A DNA stretch of 64,000 bases from Cladosporium sp. IMV 00045 (GCA_001931905.2 MSJI02000918.1:62001-126000); one strand, 5' to 3'. Counted from the first letter of the stretch, positions 1 through 10,796 are shown. The notes: generated by a model not told the origin, from the sequence alone. A program made the numbers and translations.

Positions 1-384
1 TTTGACGCCGGGGAAGAGAAGTCTATCGCTTCCGGCGAGCGGTGCTTGTGAGCGCGAGGGGCGCGGGGAATTCGGCTTGTGCAACTTTGCGCGCTTTTTT
101 TATGCTTTGGGGAAATCGGGGTTCGGGATTCCGTGGGTTTTTTGCTGTGTGATTAGGTGCTACTGTGCTTATCTGTGTGTCGTGAAGATACTGGTATAGG
201 CTTGGATTTATTGGGATTTGGCATTGAGAGTTGAGGTTGGACGTTCTTCGAGGCGTTGTTTTCGGACTGATTGCCGTGACTCAGTGCTGTTGGAGTGGAC
301 TTCACGATAGCATCTGCAAACAAGATATCACGATTTTCGACGGATTAAACGAAAAAAGATCGAACAGCAGTCCAGACCATCAAC
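1..384. other. No gene recognised; 5' flank of THG1
   Basis: No recognisable protein is encoded here. An open stretch at the very left edge on the + strand (to 199) is low-complexity in translation and resembles no family I know. The last part is presumably the promoter and 5' leader of the tRNA-His guanylyltransferase gene that begins at 385. Confidence 0.4.
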
Positions 385-1242
385 ATGGCCAACAGCGCCT
401 ACCAATATGTCCGCGACTTCGAACAACCCGATGCCCTCCCGCTATCAAATTGGATAGTCGTCCGTATTGACGGCCGTGGTTTCAGCAAGCTCACGAAGAA
501 ATACGACTTCGCCAAACCAAACGACACTCGAGCGCTGGATCTCATGAACGCCGCAGCCGTGGAAACGACCAAATCCCTCGTCGACATCGTCCTAGCCTAC
601 GGCCAAAGCGACGAGTACAGCTTCGTGCTCCACGAAAACACCACCCTCTTCGACCGCCGCTCCGCCAAACTCGCCACCACAATCGCCACAACCTTCACCG
701 CCGAATACTGCATGTTGTGGTCGACGTACTTTCCAGAAACGCCTCTGACGCGCCCTTGGCCTACTTTCGACGCTCGCTGCGTTTGCTATCCCAAGCAAAG
801 GATTCTGAGAGATTACCTTTGCTGGCGCCAAGCGGACTGCCACATCAATAACCTCTACAACACGACGTTCTGGAATATGGTTCTGCAGGGCGGTATGAGT
901 CAGACGGACGCGGAGCTGGAACTCAAGGGCACGGTGTCAAGTGATAAAAATGAGATTCTGTTCAAGCGATTTGGTATCAACTATAACAACGAGCCGATGA
1001 TATTTCGCAAGGGCAGTGTCGTTTATCGGAAATATGATGTGAAAGAAGGGAGTGGCGGTGAGAAGTCTGGTAAAACCGGTGGCGGCGAGGTGGAGTTGAG
1101 TAAGACGCAGTTGGAGAAGGAGCGCAAGAGGAAGATGAAGGCTGAGGTTGTTGTTGAGCATGTTGATCTCATTCAGGATGCATTTTGGGAGGCGAGACCT
1201 TATATCCTTGCTGGTAGGCGGGGCGTTGTTGGGGAGGAGTGA
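385..1242 (+). CDS. THG1: tRNA-His guanylyltransferase (Thg1)
   Basis: This 285-residue intronless protein adds the G(-1) nucleotide to the 5' end of tRNA-His by a 3'-5' polymerase-like reaction. The metal-binding catalytic site of the family is visible: RIDGRGFSKLTKKYD carries Asp29, and AYGQSDEYSF carries Asp76 and Glu77, the same numbering as the human enzyme. The C-terminal part (KRKMKAEVVVEHVDLIQDAFW) is the usual family ending, so the gene looks complete. The start at MANSAYQYVRDFE is the standard start for the family. The next gene downstream, a P450, is on the same strand but about 690 nt away and unrelated. Function is near certain by family; essentiality is known from yeast and is not shown here. 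Confidence 0.95.
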   Translation: MANSAYQYVRDFEQPDALPLSNWIVVRIDGRGFSKLTKKYDFAKPNDTRALDLMNAAAVETTKSLVDIVLAYGQSDEYSFVLHENTTLFDRRSAKLATTIATTFTAEYCMLWSTYFPETPLTRPWPTFDARCVCYPKQRILRDYLCWRQADCHINNLYNTTFWNMVLQGGMSQTDAELELKGTVSSDKNEILFKRFGINYNNEPMIFRKGSVVYRKYDVKEGSGGEKSGKTGGGEVELSKTQLEKERKRKMKAEVVVEHVDLIQDAFWEARPYILAGRRGVVGEE

Positions 1243-1929
1243 ACACCGGACGAGATTTGGATCTCATGTCAGCGCCTGCGCTCAAGACTGGCTACGTTTG
1301 TTTCTTATACAACGCTTGAGAAACTCTCGAGTGGGAGTTATGTTCCGAAAGATCACCGCCTGGTCACGTTGGAAAGCAATTCCCGCAAGGAGAATCTATT
1401 AAGCCTCCGACGAGCAGTCTCCGAGAAGCACACAGTCTCAGTAGCTGCTGCTGCTTGCTCCATGATTCCCCAGTGGCATGCTGCGAATGGCATCTTGCTG
1501 TTGGCCTTCGCCGAGGATGAATACAGTATGTCGTACATTCCGCATAAGAAGGGCACACATTGGAGCCATGCACATTTCAACTTCAAAGGGAACGGCAATC
1601 TCCCACATCAGGTACTTTTGCCAAGGGGTTCAGGTACAGACAATCAAGAACCTTTATATAGTGGCAGATACAAACGTCAAGAAACTTCACAGCAACACAA
1701 TGCCCAGATCGAGCGTAGCTGAATTTGAGGTACGTACCTACTGTACGCCAACTCAAATAATCAATTGGACTAGGGAGCGAACACGAGCTGAAGGGCGGAG
1801 AGCCAGCGCGCTGGTGCAGTCTACATTACCAAGCGTTGGCATAAAATACTAAAGTGCTGAGCGTGAAGCTGTATATCGATTGCTTCATCGAAACGAATCG
1901 ACCTACTTCTGCGCAACACAGTCAAAGCA
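1243..1929. other. Intergenic, no gene recognised
   Basis: This stretch separates THG1 from the P450 gene. Open frames occur on both strands but none has a recognisable domain, a signal peptide or a convincing splice structure. It should hold the THG1 3' UTR and the P450 promoter. Confidence 0.4.
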
Positions 1930-3750
1930 ATGCTTTTAAGATTCACAATACTGGCCGTGCTCGTTGGCACTCTAGCATGCCTTACACCCTTACTATTCGT
2001 TGGGCGTCGACCGAAAGGTCTTCCTCTAGGGCCACCTACCTTGCCTATCATAGGAAATCTGCATCAAGTGTGCTCAGCATGAATGAATAAAAAGAGAAGT
2101 GTACGCTGACGACGATAGCTTCCAACACATAACGGTCATCTGCAATTCGAGGCTTGGGCACGCCAATATGGTCCGGTCTTCACGTTGATGCTCGGAACGC
2201 AGGTCCTCATCGTATTGAGTAGTCAAGAAGCTACCAGAGGTTCGTTGACCATGACATGAATCAACTATCGATAGTTAACCGCCCGCAGAACTTCTGGATC
2301 GACGTTCTGCTATATACAGGTCTGTGTTCTAGAACTACAGATTACTTCGAAATCATCGGCTGAGAAGGAACAGTGACCGACCGGACACCTATGTCGCGCA
2401 AACATTAGTGTCGAACGGCCTGCGCATGATCCTAGCACGCTACGGAACTCGATGGCGAAGAGCACGCAAGCTCTACCACGGCATGCTCCACGTCAACAAG
2501 GCGAGTGAATACATCCCATATCAAAGTCTGGAGTCCAAGCAGCTGTTATGGGATCTTAGTCAGCGCCCTCGCGATCTCCTCGAGCATTTGCAGAGGTACA
2601 GCAACAGTCTGACTGCTCAAATCACATACGGAACTCGGACTACGAATAATGACGATCCGGGTTTGAAGACACTGTTCGAAACGACGAGACAGCTTGAGCT
2701 TCTGCTTTCTGATGTCACGGCGGCTCTTGTAGACTTCTTTCCTGCGCTCAGATGGCTGCCGGAAATTATCATTCCCGCCAAAAAGACCGCGAGAGAGCTG
2801 TACCATGCGCAGCGGGACTTGTTTCTGAAGCACTGGCTTGAAATCAAGGTTGCTGTCAGGCTTGGTACAGCGAAGCGATGTCTCAGCGTCGATTTTGCAA
2901 AGCTACAAGAGAAAGAACAATTCGACGATGAAGACGCTGCGTATCTGGCAGGTATTACTGTTATACGCGATTCCTTGTTGCAGACCTCAAACTGAGATGA
3001 CAATAGGCTCCGTCCTGGAAGCCGGCTCAGACACTACTTCGGCCGCTCTATACTCATTCGTGCTGGCCATGGTCCTCTATCCCGAAGTCCAACAAAAAGC
3101 GCATGAAGAACTAGATCGTGAATTCCCCGACCGCCTGCCCGGCTATGAAGATATCGCCTCTCTGCCATACATCCGCAGTGTAATGAAAGAAACGCTGAGG
3201 TGGCTAGGTCCCACACCGCTGGGAGCAGTACCGCACGCCGTCACACAGGATGATGTGTACATGGTTCGTTGCCCGTTAAATTACATTGAATTCGCAAACT
3301 GACAACTCAAAGGGCTACAAGATCCCAAGAGGAGCCAGCATAATGAACAACGTCTGGACGATTTCCAACGATCCGCATCGATATCCAGATCCCCGCCGCT
3401 TCGAACCTGACAGGTACAAAGACGACACCAACAGTGTTGCGGAAACAGCGACGCATGTAGATCCTGCTGTGCGCGACCACTTCACTTTCGGGGCAGGTCG
3501 ACGAATGTGTCCGGGGATTCATGTTGCTGAACGCTCGTTGTTCATTGCCATGAGTCGTTTGTTGTGGGCTTTTGATTTTCTGGCAGTTAAGGGGAAGGAG
3601 CCCGATCAGACGAAGTTGAGGCAGGGGATTGTCATGATGCCAAAGGCATTCGAGGTGGATATCAGGCCGAGGGAGGGGAAGGCAGAATTGGTAAGGAGGA
3701 TTTGGGAGGAGGTACAGACTCTTTTGGACGAGGATGGTCAGTGGAAGTAA
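1930..3750 (+). CDS. Cytochrome P450 monooxygenase, six exons
   Basis: Joining 1930-2067, 2119-2239, 2289-2319, 2374-2951, 3007-3263 and 3313-3750 gives 520 residues in one frame with GT-AG borders throughout. The protein starts with a hydrophobic ER anchor (about residues 3-24) and a proline-rich hinge (PLGPPTLPIIGN). The I-helix AGSDTTS, the K-helix ExxR (KETLR) and the heme loop FGAGRRMCPG with ligand Cys441 are all present, so the enzyme should be active. The pattern DRRSAIYSDRPDTYVAQ resembles the fungal group that includes OrdA-like and CYP504/CYP620-type enzymes; I cannot assign a family number or substrate. Exon 3 is only 31 nt. No neighbouring biosynthetic genes are present, so a stand-alone oxidative role is as likely as secondary metabolism. 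Confidence 0.88.
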
Positions 3751-3973
3751 TCCTGCTCTTTCGGTCGACTATTGTGGAGGGTACAAATTCTCTGCCCCCG
3801 TGATACTACGAGTGACTGAATGAACGATGGAAGTGAACATAATTTGGACTTTCGTAACGATTAACGATTCACAACAATCGCAACGAGAACTTTGAACCCA
3901 ACCAAGAAACTCCAACAGGTGACTTCACCATCTGCCTCACCCTCACATCAAGACCCCGAACAAAACGCTCCCA

Positions 3974-4536
3974 TCAACCAATCCCACCAATCTTACAAAT
4001 CTTCGCCGCATCATTGACAACCTTCCTATACCTATCCGGATACGCCGACCTCTGCACCTTCTGACACAACCTACCAATCTCCTTATTCGTCTTCGCCTTC
4101 CTCCAATCCTTCACAGCCCTCATGCCTTTAAGGAGCAAATGCGCCGACTTCGCCGGGCTCATCGCCTGCGCGAGCGGATAATATCTCACCCTCTGCTGGA
4201 AAATTCCCATACTGTCATGGTCGTGCCCGCCTTTGTCATAGTGGTATTTGAGGGATTCGGGCACTTCGCTGTTGGCGTAGATGTAGATGTTGGATTCGAC
4301 GATGGCGGTGACGAAGGCGGCTTTGCAGGCTGTCAGGGCGGCGAAGCCGAATTTCTCTTTCTTGATTTGGGCGATGATCGCCCAGGCGTTGTTGCATTGG
4401 CGTTGGTCGTATTTGAGGATTTTGGGGAGCTTCTTGTCGGCTGCGGCGGCGGTTTGATCTTCTGGTTCGGCTTCGAGGGGATAGGAGGATGTGAGAGTGA
4501 TGCTGAGGAGGAGGGGATGATTGTTGCGAGCTTCAT
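3974..4536 (-). pseudogene. Secreted lysozyme-like protein with frameshift
   Basis: Two frames on the minus strand together encode one secreted protein. The ATG at 4536 starts MKLATIIP; the hydrophobic continuation LLLSITLTSSYPLEAEPED lies in another frame, as does the whole mature part to the stop at 3974. The frame changes in a CCCC run near 4515, and one extra C would join them. No in-frame ATG or splice pair explains the break. The mature part contains VESNIYIYANSEVPESLKYH, GIFQQRVRYYPLAQAMSPAK, and cysteines that could pair. It resembles a family of small fungal secreted proteins sometimes named NlpC/P60-like or lysozyme-like, from memory; an enzymatic role is unproven. Either the gene is newly broken or the assembly has lost a base. 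Confidence 0.6.
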
Positions 4537-5206
4537 GGTGATGGTTGCGATAGGGAAGATCGATTTGCTATTCGTCTTCGGGTTATGAAAGCTGGAGAGA
4601 TTAGATTATGAAGGGCAAATGGGCGGTGTCTTATAGCTTTCAACCTGCTCACGACGAAGACTCCATCTCATGGGTGTGAACGAAAGCATGCCACCCCCTC
4701 AATCCACCGGTCAAGGTCGACCTTCAGCTGCAAATGCGGTGCAATGACTCGAGAGCTGAGAGTAGGCTCTGTAGACCAATGGAAGGGTGGTGATTCTCAA
4801 GCTGATATCGAACCGACCACTGTTCACACAGACACAAGGCCCGAATGGCCTGAGCATGGAAGTGCAAGATGCTTCTTCATCCAAATCGGTTTCTCGGCAG
4901 TGCTTCGATGAGGAATGTTATGACAGACCGTATGATGTGACGAAGGGCAGTTCTTTGTTCAAGCGAAAGTGTGATGCTACACACAATCATGGTATGGTGT
5001 CACTGAAGGGATAAATCTCATGATGAGCTGATCAAGACTGCGATTTTTGGATGTGAGCTGGAACGAGGTGTTGCTTTCATTGGTTTCATTGGGAGAGAAG
5101 CCGTGGATTCGATATAGTGCGGCGGGGATTTGTAGTAGCTTTTGGTAATGCCTTGTCGTTTCCTGGTGTCATGATATGGTGTAATGCTTCAAGCATGGAA
5201 AGCCAT
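4537..5206. other. Intergenic, no gene recognised
   Basis: Between the secreted-protein gene and the unknown minus-strand ORF. Only short, unrecognisable open frames occur. The left edge should hold the promoter of the secreted-protein gene, which reads leftwards. Confidence 0.35.
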
Positions 5207-5740
5207 TCACAGCTCACTTCCCGAATAACTCATCGATCTACACATGGTCGGTTCGAACATCTCGTCAATCGTATCAATGAGCTCGTTGTCCCTTTTCATA
5301 GCAGCCTCCGCCTTTGCCTTTCCACTTCTCCCTCTAGGCTTTTTCGCCGTTGTAATGATCGCAGAAGCGATCATCCCAACAATATCTCTCACGCCTGGAC
5401 TAGCACGTGTCTCAACAGACTCGAAATCGCCTGCCCCGGCTGCAGAGTCGTCCATATCTCTACAGCGTTGCCAACGATTGTACGCATCGCGCAGATGTCT
5501 TCGCAGCTTTGGATCGAAGTGCGAGAAAAAGTCGAAACGGGATACGCTTGGCTGCGACGACTGGGACGCTTTGAGAGCTAGCGTGGCGGTTTCGTGGGTC
5601 CAGCCTGTCTGGTTCGATGGGCTGACGCGGTCGAGGAGGGTGATGAAAGCGAGGATGTCTTCTGCTTCTGTGTCTTGGGTAGTTGAGGTGGGAAAAGCAT
5701 GAGGTTGCGTCGGAGGCCTTGTGTTAGGTGGATTGGGCAT
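5207..5740 (-). CDS. Hypothetical protein, 177 aa
   Basis: A minus-strand open frame of 177 residues starting at the first ATG (MPNPPNTRPPTQPHAF). It has a proline-rich N-terminus, a central part rich in charged residues (FDFFSHFDPKLRRHLRDAYN), a basic stretch (KKPRGRSGKAKAEAAMKRD) and no signal peptide or membrane segment. I recognise no family. Composition and length argue for a real gene, but a second open frame of similar length lies on the other strand (5244-5702), so coding status is uncertain. It could be a lineage-specific nuclear or cytoplasmic protein. Confidence 0.45.
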   Translation of the reverse strand: MPNPPNTRPPTQPHAFPTSTTQDTEAEDILAFITLLDRVSPSNQTGWTHETATLALKASQSSQPSVSRFDFFSHFDPKLRRHLRDAYNRWQRCRDMDDSAAGAGDFESVETRASPGVRDIVGMIASAIITTAKKPRGRSGKAKAEAAMKRDNELIDTIDEMFEPTMCRSMSYSGSEL

Positions 5741-6132
5741 GTTCGCCAAAGTTGAGAGATTGCTGATGACCCGAGCGATTCCAGTACTGTCTTGTTGTTC
5801 TGGGCAAACTTCTGGCCGATGATGAATGTGTTGAGGAATTCACCGCGTAAACCAGTGTGATTGATGAATGGTCCCTCGCGGCCTGCATGCTGTGTGTTTG
5901 ATGCAACATGTAAAGATCCACCTTGACAGGCCGCCGTCAGAGGTCATGCTACGATATCGCGATGTTTGCTGCTGCAAGGCATTGTTCATAATGAATCTTG
6001 GCAGTCGATACGTAAAGACAATTTCATGAGCACAATGAAGTGAGCAAAGGGGCCTTTCGTGACTGCCGCGTTTGCAATGTCTCAAATACAGAAGTATGCA
6101 AAGTTGAGACATTGACAGACAGATCACTGTGA
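5741..6132. other. Intergenic, no gene recognised
   Basis: Lies between two minus-strand genes. It should contain the promoter of the 177-aa ORF and the 3' end of the methyltransferase transcript. Nothing else is visible. Confidence 0.35.
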
Positions 6133-7331
6133 TCAGTAACCTTCGTTTGATTTCCTGCCCCATACGCTCCACCAGCATCGTACTTCAGTGAGCTCATCAT
6201 CCTGGCCCGAAGACCAGTCATCGAAGCCAACCTCTTCACCTTCCGCGACGATCCTCAAGCCAATAGATGACATCTTATCTCTCAGTTCTTGCCGTTCGCT
6301 AGCATACGCATCGCGTAAAGGTGTTTCTATCACGACCCTCGCATCATCGCCCTTGCTTAGGTGATAATCGATAGCATTCACCAGCAGCCCGGGATGTTCT
6401 GGTGAATAGATGGGGTCGGCAGCGAGGATCAAAGGAAACGAATTTGGAGATCCATTGTACGCTTCGGCTTTGAATTCTTCAGGTCGACACCAGTCTAGAA
6501 CGGCGGTTGATATGGCACCGCCAAAAGATGACACAGCGGCAGTATTAGTGCCCACATTCTTTTCCAGATTGGGAACGATCTCAGGGAGATCTGTCAAGAT
6601 TACGGCTCTTTGAAACACGAATCCAACAGCCATGCCGACCAGACCAGTACCAGCACCTAGCTCCAAGAGAACAGCGTCGGGCTTTGACTCGGGTATGTGT
6701 TCCCGAAGTGATGACAGTTGTTTAGCCAGAAGGTAGGATGAAGCCCATGTCTTGAGTCCAAGATTGTCCGATGTCAAAGGTGGCTCATACAAAGTCAATT
6801 CGACTATATCGTCGGCATCTGGAGCTAGTTCTTGATCCGCATTCACAACTCCGACAGCCTGGTGCACTTCGGTAGTTGGTGTCAAAGGTATAGCGAACGA
6901 TCGAGTAATGGCACCCATCGCTGTCCTTCCGCTTCTCTCGGTCAGGCGTTGTGAGGCTGCCTCCCAGACTTGCTCTTTCACGTCATCGTCACTTATCCAG
7001 GCAAGAGGACTTGATATGATCTTTGTCAAGTATTGTGGCACGCCTTCGCTCTTTATCTTTCGCTTCGGTCGTAGCGGCGTGGAGAGTCCACTGCTAGATC
7101 GTGGTGTTGTTTCCCATGATGTTGGCTGCGAGCTCAAGTCGGCAAGGGTGGATAACAATATCGAAGCGGGAGGCTTGGTGTAAAGTTGAGGGAGATCGAG
7201 CACTGAGACGACAGGTCAGCAGCTGTTAAGGTTCGGTCAAGAGGGACCTAAGGCTTACCATCAAGAGGCTCTTGATCCTCGACTGGAAGTCCAAGATCAC
7301 GAGCCGTCAGTAATGCTGAGGGGTTCAACAT
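6133..7331 (-). CDS. EFM2: EFM2-like protein-lysine methyltransferase
   Basis: Exons 7259-7331 and 6133-7202 join through a 56-nt intron (the split codon becomes Val) to give 380 residues. The C-terminal half is a seven-beta-strand, family-16 methyltransferase: SAM motif I is LLELGAGTGLVGMAVG, followed by ILTDLPEIVPNLEKNVG and the post-motif AADPIYSPEHPGLL. The N-terminal part (LTKIISSPLAWISDDDVKEQ) matches the extension typical of fungal Efm2, which in yeast methylates a lysine of translation elongation factor 2. It is cytosolic by family. It lies head-to-tail behind VPS28 with about 200 nt between them. The EFM2 assignment rests on overall pattern; another EFM-type substrate is possible. 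Confidence 0.75.
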
Positions 7332-7532
7332 GGCAGGCATGTATAAGTACTGGACCCCGCTATACAGGAACTGGAGCGTGCGAACAGGAGTCTCAGATTT
7401 CCCATCGATGATCGGTGTCGGCTACAAATTTCCATCCAGCATAAGCCGCCGAGGTATCTCCGTGACGACAGTTGCCGACAGAAGCTCAGAGCACTATCGA
7501 TGAGAAAGGCTGAGATAAACCTGAGAACATCA

Positions 7533-8258
7533 TCACGACTGCAATGTGCTCTTGAACCCATCGTAGGCAAGCTGCATATCGAATTGTAGCTCGCGAGCCT
7601 GCTCCGGATTAAGCTCTTCGGCGACACGCATCTGATTCAAAGTGATGAGCCATTGGATGATCTTGCCCTTGTTCTCAAAGTCACGATCAGTGACCTTGTT
7701 GACAGCTTGAATAGTATCGACGAGAATGGGATGCAGTGTCTCTTTGGAGAGCATATTCAGCTTGATCGCGTCGAGCAAGGTGATAAAGCTCTCAGATGCC
7801 GACACGATGTGGGTGGCGGCCGCGTTGTTGGTCGGTTGCTGGCTGACAGGACGCTGTTGCTGAGCGGGAGCAGTCTCAACAGTCGCAGGGAGGCCAATTC
7901 GCAGACGCTCCGTCGCCTTGGGCACCTCCAGACCCCATTCCAGTTTGAAGCGTTCCAGATCTCCAAAGGCAGCGGCCACGTTGTCGTCAGCAAGATTGCT
8001 TTTGTACTGTCGCAAGAGGCGATCGCAAGTCTCGGTGTATTCAGATTCTTGGATTGAGTCCCGCAGGTACGCCTTCTCTAGGGCGTCAAGGGTGATGATG
8101 ATACTGTATATCTCGGCCAGTGACTCGTAGAGTTCCCTCTCGGCGGCGTTGTCTGCGAGTTTGACCTCTTGGTCGAGGTTGATGGTAGCAGCCAGATTGC
8201 TGGATGGGGTGTAACTGTACGGTGTGGGCGCATAGGCCAGCTGCTGTGTGCCATACAT
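7533..8258 (-). CDS. VPS28: ESCRT-I subunit VPS28
   Basis: A 241-residue intronless protein beginning MYGTQQLAYAPTPYSYTP. The N-terminal core domain (DQEVKLADNAAERELYESLA and the following helices through ERFKLEWGLEVPKATERLR) binds VPS23/VPS37 in ESCRT-I. After a short QP-rich linker the C-terminal four-helix domain (ESFITLLDAIKLNMLSKETL to LAYDGFKSTLQS) recruits ESCRT-II and ESCRT-III factors. Length and domain order are normal for the family. It acts on endosomes in sorting ubiquitinated cargo to multivesicular bodies. It is divergently arranged with NOC2, sharing a 237-nt promoter. The open frame extends further upstream, but only because it runs antisense to NOC2. Confidence 0.95.
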   Translation of the reverse strand: MYGTQQLAYAPTPYSYTPSSNLAATINLDQEVKLADNAAERELYESLAEIYSIIITLDALEKAYLRDSIQESEYTETCDRLLRQYKSNLADDNVAAAFGDLERFKLEWGLEVPKATERLRIGLPATVETAPAQQQRPVSQQPTNNAAATHIVSASESFITLLDAIKLNMLSKETLHPILVDTIQAVNKVTDRDFENKGKIIQWLITLNQMRVAEELNPEQARELQFDMQLAYDGFKSTLQS

Positions 8259-8495
8259 GTTGATGACTGTCGTATGGTATAGTTTTGTTGATATTCCAGC
8301 AAGGGTTGTCTCCAATTGTGAGATTGCTTGATGGATGGCTGATGGGTCGCGGCAGCTCCAGCCAGTCGCGCTTTCCCCACACGCCTTCAAAGCGGAAAAC
8401 TTGCCGCTCGGCCTTGAATGCTTCCTGAACTTTTTTGCGACCCAGACTTTCGAGAGCTTCTGCATTCGACATTTTTTTGCGCCCCAAAATTCAAA
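8259..8495. promoter_or_regulatory. Shared VPS28/NOC2 divergent promoter
   Basis: Only 237 nt separate the start codons of two divergently transcribed housekeeping genes, so both promoters must lie here. I see no distinctive operator. The call rests on position alone. Confidence 0.6.
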
Positions 8496-10796
8496 ATGCC
8501 TAAAGGAAAGGCGACCAAGAAGTTCGAGCAGAGGCATCTCAAGGACACCCTTGAGCGCCGAAATGGCCTCAAGAAGACAAAGCAGAAGCAGCAGCTGAAG
8601 GAGAGGAAAAAGGCCAGACGCGCCGAAGAGCAAGGAAGAGAACCGGGTGAGCAGCCAGAGCAGGCCGCGAAACCCGCCGCCAAAGATGACTCGAGCGCAT
8701 TCCAAAATATGAGCGTCGACGAGTTCTTCCAGGGTGGCTTCGAGGTTCCGGAGCAGCTGAAGAAGAAGGGCGACAAGAAGGGCGACAAGAAGCGCAAGAG
8801 ATCGCAACCCGAGAAGGCCGAGGACGACGGAAGCGAGTCTTCGTCAGACGATTCTGTCTACAACGAGCCTGTCCAAGTAGACGATGACGACTCCGCTTCA
8901 GACAGCGACGACAACGACCCCGAGGAGCACAAGAAGCAGCTTGAGGCACTGGCGCAAAACGACCCCGAATTCCACAAATACCTGCAGGAGAACGAGCCGG
9001 AGCTCCTCGATGCCGATCTTGAGAATATGGGCACATTGAGCAGCGACGAGGAAGACGATGGCGAGGCGCCCAAGCGCAAGAAGAGAAAGGGTGCGGACGC
9101 AGATTCAGACGATGAGATGGAGAGCGCGAAGAACGAGCTTCAACTGCCGACAGTACAGAAGTGGGCGACTGCCATGCAAGAGCAGCACTCTTTGCGTGCC
9201 GCGAAGGAGACTGTGCTTGCATTCCGCTCGGCGGCTCACGCCTCGGATCTCGAAGACAAGGACTTCAAGTACTCCATCTCGAGCCCTGAAGTCTACCACC
9301 AGCTCCTCACCACTGCGCTCAAGCTCGTTCCGGAAGTCCTGCAACATCACCTGCCGGTTCAAGAGAACAAGGCTGGCAAGGTCCATGTTTCCACCGATGG
9401 CAAGAAGTTCAAGACTCTCTCGCCTTTACTCAGGTCCCAAATTTCCAGCATCATTCACCTTCTGGACAATCTCTCGGATCCTGCGACTCTGCGACTGACC
9501 CTCACATCGATCATCCCATTGCTGCCGTATCTTCTTTCTTTCAAGAAGTTGGTTCGCGACATCTGCCGTGCCGTCACCGCCGTATGGTCAACCACAGCCA
9601 CCACTGAAGCCACAAGAATCGCCGCCTTCCTAGTATTGCGTCGTTTGACCGTGATTGGCGATGCTGGTATCCGTGAGAACGCCCTCAAGGCCGCCTACCA
9701 GGGTCTTGTCAAGGGCAGCCGCAACACGACTGTCCACTCTATCGCTGGTGTCAACTTGATGAAGAACTCCGGTGCTGAGCTCTGGGGTATCGACACTTCC
9801 GTCGGCTACACCACTGGATTCACCTTCATCCGCCAACTGGCCATCCACCTTCGCACTAGCATCACAAACAACAGCAACGAAAGCTACAAGACCGTTTACA
9901 ACTGGCAATACGTGCACAGTCTGGACTTTTGGTCCCGCGTGCTCTCCGCTCACTGCAAAGAGTCCGACTCTCCCCTCAGGCCTTTGATCTACCCGCTGGT
10001 GCAAGTAACTATGGGAGCTCTCCGCCTGATCCCCACCGCCACATACTTCCCCCTCCGCTTCCAGCTCACCCGCTCCCTCCTCCGCCTCAGCATGGCGACC
10101 AGCACCTACATCCCTCTTGCCGCGCCTTTGTACGAAGTGCTCAACTCGGCCGAGATGCGCAAAGCGCCCAAATCCAGCACGCTCAAGCCGCTGGACTTCG
10201 AGACCATCATCCGCGTGCCCAAGAGCTACCTGAAAACGCGCACATACCAAGACGGCGTCGGCGAGCAAGTGCAAGAACTGCTCAGCGAGTTCTTCGGCCT
10301 GTGGTCGAAGAACATCGCCTTCCCCGAGCTCGCCCTCCCCGTCATCGTCATGCTCAAGCGCTGGCTGAAAGACGTCAACAGCCGCACGCCGGGCGCCGGC
10401 AACAAGAACCAGAAAGTCAACGGGCTGATGCAGCTGCTGGTGCAGAAGATCGACAGCAACGTCAAGTTCGTCGAGGAGAAGCGCGCCAAGGTCGAGTTCG
10501 CGCCCAACAACCGCAAGGGCGTCACGAGTTTCTTGGAGGATCTGGAGTGGGAGAAGACGCCTTTGGGCGCTTTCCTCGTCGGCCAGAGGAAGATCAGGGA
10601 GGAGAAGGCGAAGATGCTCGAGGAGTCCAGGAAGGATGAGGAGGCGAGGAAGGAGCAGGATAAGAAGGATAAGAAGGCGGGGGTTGAGAGTATGGATGAT
10701 GGGGCTGGTGCTAGTGAGAGTGAGGAAGAGGAGGGTGAGGATGATGACGAGGATGAGATTATGGTGGATGGTGAGGATGAGGACGACAGCGAGTAA
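8496..10796 (+). CDS. NOC2: Nucleolar complex protein Noc2
   Basis: A 766-residue intronless protein starting MPKGKATKKFEQRHLKDTL, the usual family start; the frame is open upstream but that part is non-homologous. Noc2 pairs with Noc1 and Noc3 to move pre-60S particles through nucleolus and nucleoplasm. The first 210 residues are basic, followed by acidic serine-rich blocks and KRKKRKG-type nuclear signals. The conserved NOC2 core spans roughly residues 230-650, with WKWAT-like QKWATAMQEQHS, NLMKNSGAELWGID, NWQYVHSLDFWSRVLSAHCK and HPLVQ-type PLIYPLVQVTMGALRLIPT. The C-terminus is a long charged tail of Glu/Lys then Asp/Glu. All expected parts are present. Confidence 0.95.
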   Translation: MPKGKATKKFEQRHLKDTLERRNGLKKTKQKQQLKERKKARRAEEQGREPGEQPEQAAKPAAKDDSSAFQNMSVDEFFQGGFEVPEQLKKKGDKKGDKKRKRSQPEKAEDDGSESSSDDSVYNEPVQVDDDDSASDSDDNDPEEHKKQLEALAQNDPEFHKYLQENEPELLDADLENMGTLSSDEEDDGEAPKRKKRKGADADSDDEMESAKNELQLPTVQKWATAMQEQHSLRAAKETVLAFRSAAHASDLEDKDFKYSISSPEVYHQLLTTALKLVPEVLQHHLPVQENKAGKVHVSTDGKKFKTLSPLLRSQISSIIHLLDNLSDPATLRLTLTSIIPLLPYLLSFKKLVRDICRAVTAVWSTTATTEATRIAAFLVLRRLTVIGDAGIRENALKAAYQGLVKGSRNTTVHSIAGVNLMKNSGAELWGIDTSVGYTTGFTFIRQLAIHLRTSITNNSNESYKTVYNWQYVHSLDFWSRVLSAHCKESDSPLRPLIYPLVQVTMGALRLIPTATYFPLRFQLTRSLLRLSMATSTYIPLAAPLYEVLNSAEMRKAPKSSTLKPLDFETIIRVPKSYLKTRTYQDGVGEQVQELLSEFFGLWSKNIAFPELALPVIVMLKRWLKDVNSRTPGAGNKNQKVNGLMQLLVQKIDSNVKFVEEKRAKVEFAPNNRKGVTSFLEDLEWEKTPLGAFLVGQRKIREEKAKMLEESRKDEEARKEQDKKDKKAGVESMDDGAGASESEEEEGEDDDEDEIMVDGEDEDDSE

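Noticed and set aside
1250..1850. Possible gene between THG1 and the P450
   Set aside because: Several overlapping frames of about 80-124 codons in different frames, none with a recognisable motif.
1930..5740. Secondary-metabolite cluster around the P450
   Set aside because: No polyketide synthase, NRPS, terpene synthase, transporter or pathway regulator nearby; the neighbours are tRNA processing and unrelated proteins.
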